Assembly (NCBI RefSeq): GCF_001625215.2
Contig: NC_030389.2
Coordinates: 39,917,454 to 39,981,453 of the forward strand
Direction: 5' to 3'
Length of the DNA stretch: 64,000 nucleotides
Source of the DNA: Daucus carota subsp. sativus
Lineage: Eukaryota; Streptophyta; Magnoliopsida; Apiales; Apiaceae
Shown here in pieces: positions 49,387-59,942 of the stretch. The number at the start of each line of letters is the position of its first letter. Within the stretch, counting starts at the first letter, position 1. The notes under the pieces were generated by a model. That model did no database searches. It saw only the letters and a list, made by a program, of their open reading frames with translations, and was not told the origin of the DNA. The translations under genes were made by a program, and so were the position numbers.

Positions 49387-52300
49387 ATGAATATAGACGC
49401 TTTGCTTGCGGATGCCATTGCTGGAGATGCTAATGCAATTGCGAAATTGGCAATGGCAGCTGATGAGCCGAGCAAAGATGATAGAACTATCCTCCATAGT
49501 GCTTGCATGGATGGACATGTAGAACGTGTGCAATTCATTTTGAACAAGTTGGCCAGCAAGAACCTTCTAGTCAAGGTGGACAAGCATGAACAAACTGCAC
49601 TTCACCTTGCAGCGGGTCGTGGTTACACTAAAGTGGTCGAGATCCTCATCGATGCAGCCAGACGTAGTTTGCCTTGTACGGCTACTGATGATCCTCATAG
49701 TCGAGTTGGCGGGTTTGAGGAATTTTTGAGGAAAACAAATTACATGGGGAACACGGCCTTGCACCAAGCGGTGACCAAGGGCGTTGTGGCTACTGTTAAG
49801 CGGTTAGTAGAGGCGGATCCAGATGATAGACATGTTCAAAATCATGGAGGTTTTACTCCAGTGTACCTTGCGGCTAAATTAGGCTACAATGATATAGTCA
49901 AGGTGATCTGTGAAACTTGCACAGCTCCGTCGTTAGATGGCCCTGAAGGTTCAACCGCTCTGCATGCTGCTATTAGTCAACTCCATAAAGGTACGAGATA
50001 TAGAGAGTATTACTCTGATACAAACTACTGAATACAAAATAAAATACAAATTAATGTTTTGAAGATGATGGTAGATTTTTGGGAGGGTGGACTTTGGGGG
50101 GGGGGGGGATAGTGAGACGGGGCGGGGTTAAGTATCGGCTCTTTAGTTTGTCGGAAACCTTTTAGATTTTTTTTGGGAGCCTTAGTGATACTGTAATGAG
50201 TCTGAGGTGGATTGAGTGGGGTCGGAGATGGGCCTATGTGGATAATGTCATTTATGGATGGATGATGTCATATAGATCTAGTTTGTCTTGATTTGTATTC
50301 AGGGGTTTGTATATGATGCATGTATATATATATGTACCATTAAATGGCAGTGTAGCACTCAATTTTTAATTTAAGCCTGCTTATTAACACTTGCAGCAAA
50401 CGTAAATGACAAAGATATAGTTATAGTACTTATGGAGTCGGCCAAACGTTCATCAGCTCTGAAGAAGGTGCCGATTGAAGCCTTATTCAATAAAACTGAC
50501 CACGAAAATCGAACTCTCTTAAGTCTAGCAGTGCTCAAAAATCATCTGGACGTGGTCAAGTTGATATTAGAAGAAGATCCTGCATTTCGTGTTACTGGAA
50601 GTAAAAATAGTGATCTCAAGTCTCTAATCTCCCTAGCGTCCAGAGAAGGGTACAACAACGTTGTCAAAACACTCTGTGAAAAATACGAATCTGGAAAGAA
50701 GACTGTTCATACAGGTCATTTCCTTCTACTTGAAGCTATTAAAGGGCGCGATAAAGGTATGCAATATGTGTCTTCACAACTCTTATCATGAATGTTTGCA
50801 GCTTCCATTTTTTGAGGATACATTTTTATCTAAATATAATACGATCCTCGTAAGCCTCCTCCCAACATCTTGATATTTAGGAGAATTGGTTAGTTGACAC
50901 GGTACCAGAGCACCTTTGAGGTTTTGGAAGAATTAGTCACTTAACAATTTTAAAATTTGAAATAGGAAGTGCTTCATTACTTAACTCGATCTACTCTAAC
51001 ACAACTCTTCCATTTTTTTCCCAGAACTGGTTTATGCTCTGTTGAAGTATGATGAACATCTTGCAACTCATGAAACTTATGCAAAGTGGACAGCACTTCA
51101 CTATGCCGCATTCTACAATTTTGATCGAATAATTGATGCTATAGTAAAAGCCCAAGAAAATGTTTACTGGAAACCTATGTATGGAGCCAAGGTAGAAACA
51201 CCCCTTATTCTAGCAGCCAACAGAGGATATACTTCTACGGTGATACTACTGATGGAATTATTGCCAGCTTTATCATGTGTCGCAGTTAATCATAAGCTTC
51301 AGAACATACTACACATCGCGGTGGTTCAAAGCAACAAAGTTATGATACAGAGCATTTTAGCATATTGTCCAAAAAGTTGTACAAACCAGATTCTGAATGC
51401 TAAGGATGAGAATGGTAATACACCTCTCCATCTACTTATATCTCAAGGTTGCTTCGTCAAAGAGCTCATCAAACACAAGGGTGTTGATTTCCTCGCCAAA
51501 AACCACGAAAAGTGGATTCCTTTAGATATGTTATATTTCCAAAACGAAGTCATAGCTGATCAGGTACGCACAAAAACTAATTTTCTTAAAGTTACAATCC
51601 CACACAAACAGCTCAAAGGATATATAATTGCATCACCATAAAGTGAGCTCTGATACCATGTTGAGAACCAATCCATCTAAAACCTAAAGATGTTAGAAGA
51701 AGATCCCAAATGAATCTAATGCTATATTTCAACAAGATGGATTGGTTTTTAACATGGTATCAGAGTTTTGGTTTGACTGAGGTCTCAAGCCCTCACGATG
51801 GGCGTCTGTAATCCACTCTTCAACCAAAAAAATTGGATTTCGAGTGAGGAGTTTTAGATGGACGGGTTCTCAACAATATATTGAAGAATTTGATGTGATT
51901 GTTTTAATTTTTTTCCTCTGCAGGCGGAAATCAAAAAATTACTTGATGACACCCAAGCTACTGAGCACCAGAAGTTTTGGCACATAATTACTAAGCGGAG
52001 GTCGAATAATCCCACAAGTTTAGTGCCTTCAAGTACACGGTGGCTAAAAGATGTGGAATTCAGGACGCGTATAAAAGAACTAAGAAAAAAAGAGATTAAG
52101 GAAATGAAAGACGAGCTTGAACGATACCGAGGAAGAACCACCACACAAATAGTAGTTACCGCACTTATCACAACAGTAACTTTTACCGTAGGATTTGCCA
52201 TGCCAGGCGGATACCACCAAAGTGGAGAACCCGAAGAAGGTCTCGTCCTTCTTTCGAAGAAAAAAGCGTTCAATATATTTATGGTATCGGATGCACTAGC

Positions 52301-52592
52301 TCTAGCACTATCCGTAACTTCTCTGTTCATCTATTTCATGTCATCAATGTATGATAATCCGAAACAGGTGTGGAAGTTCGACGCTGCCTCAACAATGCTC
52401 AACATCGTTTCTGTTATGGCAATGATTTTGACCTTCATAGCCGGAATATATGTTGTGCTATCGCACTCACCAGGCCTCGCCTTGGCAGTTTGCATCATCT
52501 GCTCTATTTTCTTTATTTCAATTACTGTTTTAGTAATTAAGATGATGTGTGATTGTATGATAAGTAAGAAAATGAAAGTCTCAGAATGTTAG
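49387..52592 (+). CDS. ACD6-like ankyrin-repeat PGG membrane protein, copy 1
   Basis: Four exons join in frame: 49387-49990, 50397-50756, 51025-51563 and 51924-52592, giving 723 residues. Exons 1-3 encode about ten ankyrin repeats, for example TALHLAAGRGYTKVVEILID, TALHQAVTKGVVATVKRLV, TPVYLAAKLGYNDIVKVIC and TPLILAANRGYTSTVILLM. Exon 4 has a charged linker (about 545-570) and then the PGG domain, with TTTQIVVTALITTVTFTVGF as the first membrane segment and MPGGYHQSG at about 593-601, followed by three more hydrophobic helices. This is the ACD6/ITN1 architecture, a plasma-membrane ankyrin protein linked in Arabidopsis to salicylic-acid-dependent cell death and defence. The role here is inferred. 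A paralogue with the same exon phases lies 1.9 kb downstream. The gene looks intact. Intron 3 holds LTR/primer-site-like debris. Confidence 0.93.
51645..51880. repeat. tRNA-Met primer-site-like inverted repeat in intron 3
   Basis: CTCTGATACCATGTTGAGAA and, about 100 bp on, TTTTTAACATGGTATCAGAG face each other, with AACCAATCCATC/GATGGATTGGTT also paired. TGGTATCAGAG after ...ACA is the end-of-LTR plus initiator-tRNA primer site of plant LTR elements. Related degenerate pieces lie at about 44205-44290 and 50880-50930. Confidence 0.7.
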
Positions 52593-54482
52593 TCACTGTT
52601 TCAAACTGGTAAATGTATTTACACTGCAGTAAGATTCCTTTACACAGTATCTCTTGTCTGCCAACCAACTCGTAAATTAATTAGCATTATTTAAAATGAT
52701 TATTTGTTTTTTATCCGGTTAATCTATACTTTTCTTATTAACAAACTGTAAGTAAATTACTCAAAAAAAAACTGTAATTAAACAATATGATATGAAATAT
52801 AGTGCTCAAAAGAGAACAATGCTTTACATAGAACCATAGAACACTAAGGTTGTGCAGCAGAACCCTATATTTTACATAGAACCCTATACTTTATATAGAT
52901 ATTGAGGATCTAAATCTAAATACATGTTTTTTCATCGTTGTGTGTGTTCAAAAATAATACATAAATAAGACATTTTTTTCATGTGTGCAGAACCCTAACT
53001 AATACTGCATCTGTCCCTCTCATTTCTTTACACTTTTTTTGCATTGCTCGACAGCCGACACGCATTTTAAGACGCGTATAAAACATAGTTCTGTAACTTT
53101 TTCTTGAATTCAAAAGAAAAAAAGGTTCAAAATAATCTATGAAACTATATTTTATAAGAGCATTAGAATGCGTGCCGAGCCTCTTTCCCCAATGTAACAG
53201 ACGGAGGGAGTACTAGAAATAAGGTGGTAAGGGTTCTCTGGGTTCTCAGGAGAACAGAGGATAAACCCACCAATTGGGCAGTCCGATCGTGCTCGAACAT
53301 GACCCTTAAAATATAATCTACTTAAAAAAAATAACTGCTGTTAGTTTGAAATAAAGAGGGAGTAAAACAGGGCGGTTGCAAAGAAAATCGGAATTTAACT
53401 TAGTTCACTTATGGCAAATGTGGCTCTCTTTTTTTGCAGGTCAACTAAATGGTTGTTAGGAACAGACTACAGAGGTTGCATTTGATTTGGTACGAATGAT
53501 TTACAGTTTTTTCATAAATTTACAACCAACCTGGAGCAGGTAGATGATTATGAAATAAAGAAGCCGTATGAAATGGATCTGCAGGCTAGTTCTTCTAGGT
53601 ACCATTTATACAATTATTGAGTGCTTCAGTATACTAAGTTAGTCAACTCCATCAACAGCAAGCATGCAAATATTTGGATGGGTAATGCTGAATGATTAGC
53701 AGCAGCAAGATACATTTACTCCGGTAAAAGCATCAGGCATATCAATCTATTGAGTGTGCATTCATGCAGCTAGGTATCTGCTGCTAAAATTATGGTTATG
53801 ATAAGAGAAAATTAATTCATTTGTCCTTCGTTTATGTGTATGTTTTAGCTTCCTGAACTAAAAAATTCCAATTTCTTGATAACTAAACTTTTAAAATAAT
53901 TAAAAATATGAAAAATCAAAACTTCACGAATTGAAGTAAAATTTTGATATGTTAATCTACGAGTGATTTCAATAACTCGGGTGGCGAAAATTTCCGATTT
54001 TGAGTTCATTAACGTATAAAATTCTGTATTTTAATAAGTTTGTTATTCGTGTTGTTGAGAAACTGTAAGGAAATGTGAGGGACATGAAGTATGTTTTAGC
54101 ACTTCAATACTTAAGTTGGACCTAAATCCTTAATCAAGGATACTTACCGTTGAATGCTGACTTTTATTTATGAGTAGTAGGTAAGCGCTCAGGAATGGTG
54201 GTTGCAGCTTCTTATTTTTACTTGTTTTCCTTAATTAACAAGTTTTCTTTATTTTAAATCGGACTTGTGGATTATTGGTTGATCAAGAGACCGTATGAGA
54301 TGGATCTGACTGCTTATTTTAGGCACAAGTCTTTGTTTATTTGGATTTTCACTGTGTTAGTCAACACCATCACTAGCAAGAATGCATTTATATAGAAGAT
54401 AAGTAACCTTGATCAAGTGGCATGATCAATCGAGCAGGTGGAACAATTGAGTGTGCATAAGTTTCTCCTGGGAGGACTAATT
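52593..54482. other. Spacer between the ankyrin paralogues
   Basis: Holds the 3' UTR of copy 1, a second copy of the dispersed repeat also seen at 18755-18990, a Stowaway element inside it, a duplicated promoter block (53440-53785), and about 690 bp (53790-54480) without counterpart upstream of copy 1. No gene. Confidence 0.6.
53005..53210. mobile_element. Stowaway-like MITE inside the dispersed repeat
   Basis: The element starts CTGCATCTGTCCCTCTCATT and ends AGACGGAGGGAG, flanked by TA at 53003-53004 and 53211-53212. The related repeat at 18905-18925 reads AACTAATACTAGAAATAA without the insertion, a natural empty site that fixes both boundaries. Confidence 0.85.
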
Positions 54483-57400
54483 ATGGATATTGATGCTTTG
54501 TTTGCTGCTGCTTTGGCCGGAGATACTAAGGCCATAGCGGAATTGGCAAAGATAGCTGATCAACCGAGCACAGATGACCAAAGAACTATCCTTCACAATG
54601 CATGCTTGAATGAAAATATGGAACCCCGGGTGCAATTCATTTTGAGGGAGTTTTCGGACAAAAACCTCTTGGTCAAGCTGGATAAGTATAAGCAGACTGC
54701 ACTTCACCTTGCAGCAGGCCGCGGATACACTAAAGTGGTTGAGATCCTCATCGATGCAGCCAGACGTAGTTTGCCTTCTACGGCTACTGATGATTCTCAT
54801 AATTCACTTAGTGGTGTTGAAGATTTTTTGAGGAAAGCAAATTACATGGGGGACACTGCCTTGCACCGAGCTGTGACCAGTGGTGATGTGGCTACTGTCA
54901 AGCGGTTAGTGAAAGCCGATCCAAATGATGGACACGTTCAAAATTCAGGAGGCTATACTCCAGTCTACCTTGCAGCAAAGTCGGGGTACAATGATATAGT
55001 CAAGATGATTTGTAAAAATTGCACAGGTCCATCCTTGGATGGCCCTGCAGGTACAACTGCTCTGCATGCTGCTATCAGCCAACTCAATCAAGGTATGCAT
55101 ACTGCAGTATATGTTTATGTACCAATAATCAATGGCGGAACTGGGGAGGCTAATCCAGGCTCAACTCCGAGCCCAGACTAAAGGGATTTCCTTTAAAAAA
55201 TATTTTCTGACATATTATATCCTCAAAAATTAATATATTTTTTCAGTTGAGATAATAGGTAAAAGAAATTGATTACTTTGAAGTTTTCTGCACGTGGTCA
55301 TTTTGATTTCTGGTTCCGCTAATAGGTGCTTTGATTTTAACTTCTGGATTAACACTTGCAGCAAGAAAAAACGACAAAGATATAGTTATGGTACTCATGG
55401 GTTCGGCCAAAAGTTCATCTCTTCTAAAGGATGCACCAAATAAGAATTTTGAAGCTTTATTTGATAGAACTGACCACGAAAATCGAACTCTCTTAAGTCT
55501 AGCAGTGCACAAAAATCAACTGGACGTGGTTAAGTTGATACTAAAAGAAGATCCGGCATATGAACCTATGTCTGAAAGGAAAAGGAGTGATCTCAAGTCT
55601 CTAATTCACAAAGCATGCAAAGAAGGGTACAAGGGTATTGTCAAAGCACTCTGTGAAAAATACGAAGCTGGAAAAACTAAATATGCAGGTCATTCCCTCC
55701 TAATTGATGCTATTAAACGGGGCAATAAAGGTATGCAATATATCTTCAAGATCTTTTCTTAAACTACTTGTAACTTCCATTACCAGATCTTCCATCTTAA
55801 GAACTCATCTATTTCGTATCTGCTTGATTTACAATTTACATTGAAGGGGGTGGGTTCTGAAACCGATTTTGTATAAAATGTTATTTATAAATGTTGAGTA
55901 ACTCTTTCACTTGTTGCCTAATTTGCTAGACACTATTCTAACATAAGTTTTATTTTCTTTACCAGAAATTTTTTTCGCGCTCCTAAAATATGACGCGCAT
56001 CTTGTCACTTATGAAACATTTACGAAGTGGACAGCACTTCATTATGCGGCATTTTACAATTTTGATTCAATAGTTGATGATATTGTGCAAGCCCAAGTAG
56101 ATGTTGAATACAAACCTTTGTACGGAGCAAGTGTAGAAACACCGCTCATGCTAGCAGCCAAACAAGGATATACATCTACATTAATCTTATTGATGAATTT
56201 ATTGCCAGATTTATCATGTGTAGCTGTTAATGATAAGGGTCAAAATATATTACATATCGCAGTGGTTCAAAGCAACAAAGATATGATACAGAGTATCTTA
56301 GCTTATTGTCCAGAAAGTTGTACTGACAAGATTCTGAATGCCAAGGATGTCAATGGCGATACACCCCTCCATCTGCTTATTTATCATGGTTGCTTTGTCC
56401 CGGACCTCATTAAACATAAAAGGGTCAATACAATGGCAGAAAACAACCAAGACTGGACTCCATTTGACATGTTATATTTTCAAGACAAAGTCACAGCCGA
56501 TCAGGTATGTCAAAAACTGATTTTCTTGTTCTTCTATTTACGATAACAAAATTGTGCTTTATACTGGTGGTTGAGTTAAAAAAGCCCTCTTTTTGTGGTC
56601 TTATCTTTAGCTGTTTAAATTTATGAGTTTTCCTGGGCTCTGTTCACTTCGGGTGAATGGAATGGAATAAGCATTCCTTTCCTTTCCAATTCCATTCCTA
56701 TATCCATTCCATTCATGCGAAGTGAACACAACCTTAGTGGTTGGGCTAGACCTGATCATTCTCATACTGCAGTGAAGGTTAGATGCCTGCTTTGCAATCT
56801 CCTCCATTGACCACCCATCTACCATTTTCTTCGCTATCATGTTTAATGCATCTGTTTAGATATTGAACGTTTATGGTTAACTTAAGCAGCAACAGAAAGA
56901 TTCCCTGCCTTTGATCAAATGAAAGCAAACTATGGACATCATATACATTTTTTTATCTAAATGAAAGTTATAAGTTTTTTATTATATCTGTGTATAAGAT
57001 ATTTTAAAATTTTGGTCGAATTTTTTGATAATCCTTTGTAGGTGAAAATCAAAATACTACTTAATGATATCCAAGCTACTCAGCAAATTAAGTTTTGGCC
57101 TGGAAGTCGCACTAAAGGGACATTGGAAAATTTCAAAAGTGCAGTGCCCGCAAGTACTCGGGCCTTAAAAGATGCAGAATTCATGAGACAAATAAAGGTA
57201 ATGATGAATAAAGAGCTTGAAGAGATGAAAGAAGAGACTAAGCGATACAGGGAGAGGACCACCACACAGATAATAGTCACCGCACTTATCACAACAGTGA
57301 CTTTTACTGTCGGGTTCACCATGCCCGGAGGATACCATCAAAGTGGAGAATCTGAGGAAGGACTGGTACTTCTTTCGAAGAAAAAAGCTTTCCAAATATT

Positions 57401-57704
57401 TATGGTATCTGATGCATCAGCTCTTGCACTATCAATAACTTCTCTGTTTATCTACTTTGTTTCATCATTGTATGATAATCCCAAACAAGTGTCGAGATTT
57501 GATGCTGCATCAACAGGTCTCAACATCGTTTCTGTTGTAGCAATGATGTTGACCTTTATAGCGGGAATATATGTTGTACTATCCAACTCGCCAGGCCTAG
57601 CTATGATCGCTTGCATCATCTGTTCCACTTTCTTTCTTTCCATTATTGTTTTATTGATTAAGTTGATGTTTGATTGCAAAACAAGTAGAAAACTGAAAGT
57701 TTGA
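54483..57704 (+). CDS. ACD6-like ankyrin-repeat PGG membrane protein, copy 2
   Basis: Four exons join in frame: 54483-55092, 55362-55730, 55966-56504 and 57042-57704, giving 726 residues. Exon phases match copy 1, and exon 3 is exactly the same length (539 bp). Repeats include TALHLAAGRGYTKVVEILID, TALHRAVTSGDVATVKRLV and TPVYLAAKSGYNDIVKMIC. The PGG domain is TTTQIIVTALITTVTFTVGF with MPGG at about 600-603, and the last hydrophobic helices follow. The ATG at 54483 aligns with the start of copy 1. A GTG 45 bp upstream is in frame but is not a plant start. Exon 2 has a second in-frame acceptor at 55325 that would add 12 residues. Intron 3 carries a small MITE (56636-56733). Function is inferred from the ACD6 family: membrane-bound defence or cell-death signalling. 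Confidence 0.93.
56636..56733. mobile_element. Short MITE in intron 3 of ankyrin copy 2
   Basis: TGTTCACTTCGGGTGAATGG on the left pairs with the right end CATGCGAAGTGAACACA, and TGGAATGG/CCATTCCA pair just inside. Only about 98 bp, an almost perfect hairpin. The duplication at the ends is unclear. Confidence 0.7.
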
Positions 57705-59942
57705 GAAGGCTAGTCATTAATTCCAACTGTTTATTGTATTTCCACTTTTCATGATGCATTGTTCAATCTATTTTCATGACATTGTAATACTTAATTACCC
57801 TTAATTGTGTCGTGAGACAGTATTTTTCTTCTGTTTGCGTAGATCATTACCCTTCAGTGCATTATTTTGCTACTCCAATTTCTGGATACCAATAAGCTCT
57901 GATACTGTATGACATTTTAGCGAATTCTGCAGTTAACTCATTAATTTTTTTCTAATTACTAATCATTGTTGGTTGAGTTACCAACTAAGATGAACATGCT
58001 TGTGAGGGGATGGTTTGCGCTTCATGTATCTACCTCACTAGGACACTGCTGGAGACGCTCTTAGTCTTTACATCCAACTGTTTTTATGTATTTCGAGTTT
58101 TCAGAATGTATTGTTTAATCTATTTTCATGACACTATAAAGAATTTATCAGGCTATATTAGCTTAGAATTCTGCTTTGAAACAATAGGTCTTCTTCTCTT
58201 TGCTTGTATCCTTGCCTTTTGAGTTTGGACCGTCTTACTCTGCTCTTGTGATTTCTGGAAACCAATTAGCATTAATATGAGATTCTGGCAAATTCTGCAG
58301 TCGACTCGTTAAATTTTCTGATTGCTAATCAATGTTAGTTAAGTTACTAATTGTGCTATTATAAATTAGTCTAGTTCTAGTTTATGTCTTGTTTTTTTCA
58401 TTCATGTAGTTTTTGTCTTGTTATTCATTCCGAGGCAACGAGCTAACCGGAGGTTACAGGAGCAATGTTGCGCGAAAATGGGAGTCATGTTTGTACGATA
58501 TGCTTGATGTACTGAAATGAGTAGCAACAGAACGAGCACACAAGATCAGACTATTGCATTGGCACTTTTCGCGACTGGTTTGGTGTGGTTGAAGATGAAA
58601 TCATCCCAAGAAGCATAAAGTTTCAGCCAAAGTGTAATTAGTCCTTCATATCTGTGAAAGGGTGAGTGTTTAAAGAAAGCATACGAGTCACGAGTGTGTT
58701 TACATAACACTCTTCAGCAACAACACTGTGGTAACCAACATTTTATTCGGCGAGTCATGGCGATGCCAACCATTTTCTGAAAATCGCATATCGTTAAATA
58801 TCATATCGATCCAGATTTTGAAATTCGATTAATCATAATATATATTTTAAATTTAATATGATAAATCTAATAAATTAAATACTATGATATGATATAAACG
58901 ATAAATATCATGATAAATTTTAGATTATGTGATTAATTGTTAGACAAAGACTTTACCGAATAATTTGAATTTTTATTTTTTATATCACTACCTAAAAACT
59001 CATAAAGTAATAAATACTTTCCATAGTTAAGTGCATATGTGGTTTTTTTTTGAAACTAATTGTATATGTTGTTAACGATAACCTACTAGATAAAATTAAA
59101 AAAATTAAAGATCAAAGTGGTTGAATTTTTGATTGATTAAAATGATTGAAATTATTACTCAACCAATTCTATGACACCGTATTATTTAACAAACTAGCTT
59201 TTTGCCCGTGCTTCGCACACGGAAATTGTTGATATTCTATTTAATTTTTATAAATTTCAACAGATTTTTGATGGTGACAAAACAAAATATTACTGACGGA
59301 TATTATAATTATAAATTACTTCTCATAATAACATGTAGATAATTAATATTTGTGCGCGTACTTCGCACACGAAAATTCTCTATACTCCATTCCAAGATTT
59401 TAAATTATTATCGATTATCGACGATGAAAAAAAATAATTATTTCGATAGGTCACAGTCAAAATTGCTTCTCTGAATAATATGCCTCGTGCTTCGCATGCA
59501 ATTGTTTTTTATCCATTAATTTTTTATCCATCAACTTGTAATGAAAATATTAAGTCATGTTTAGAAATAATTCAAACATATATATACATAAGCATAATTA
59601 TAAATATTATTTATGAGATGTTAACTTAAAAATAAATAATTTAAAAAAATATTAATAAAAAATAAGTTAACATTTTAATTGTAGTCGCTTCTTAGCATCG
59701 CCTCAATCGGATACTTTTATCATAAAATTGCTAACCTATTAGATAAAATAAAAAAAATTAAAGATCAAAGTGGTTGAATTTTTGATTGATTAAAATGATT
59801 GAAATTATTACTCAACAAATTCTATGACACCGTATTATTTAACAAATAGAACGATATAATGGTATTTCAAAACGGCGTCGTACCCTGTAATGCATAAGCA
59901 TAGCTTAAGCAGATCCAGTGAATCAACCGAGAGAGAGCGAGA
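57705..59942. other. Spacer between ankyrin copy 2 and AP-5 mu
   Basis: 57723-58000 and 58073-58360 are diverged tandem copies (shared CAATCTATTTTCATGACA and AAATTCTGCAGT blocks). A 33-codon frame at 58517-58618 (TIALALFATGLVWLKMK, one hydrophobic segment) is too short to call a gene. 59079-59192 and 59733-59846 are direct repeats bracketing a Helitron-like end. Confidence 0.55.
59193..59510 (-). mobile_element. Helitron-type 3' terminus and decayed copies
   Basis: On the minus strand CCGTGTGCGAAGCACGGGC forms a hairpin followed by an A-rich spacer and CTAG before T at 59193. Two decayed copies of the same hairpin (GCGTACTTCGCACACG near 59355, CGTGCTTCGCATGC near 59487) follow. The 5' end was not identified. 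Confidence 0.5.

Noticed and set aside
51854..52330. 158-codon minus-strand frame
   Set aside because: Antisense to the PGG-domain exon of ankyrin copy 1.
54438..54482. Upstream GTG start for ankyrin copy 2
   Set aside because: Plants start at ATG, and the ATG at 54483 aligns with the start of copy 1.
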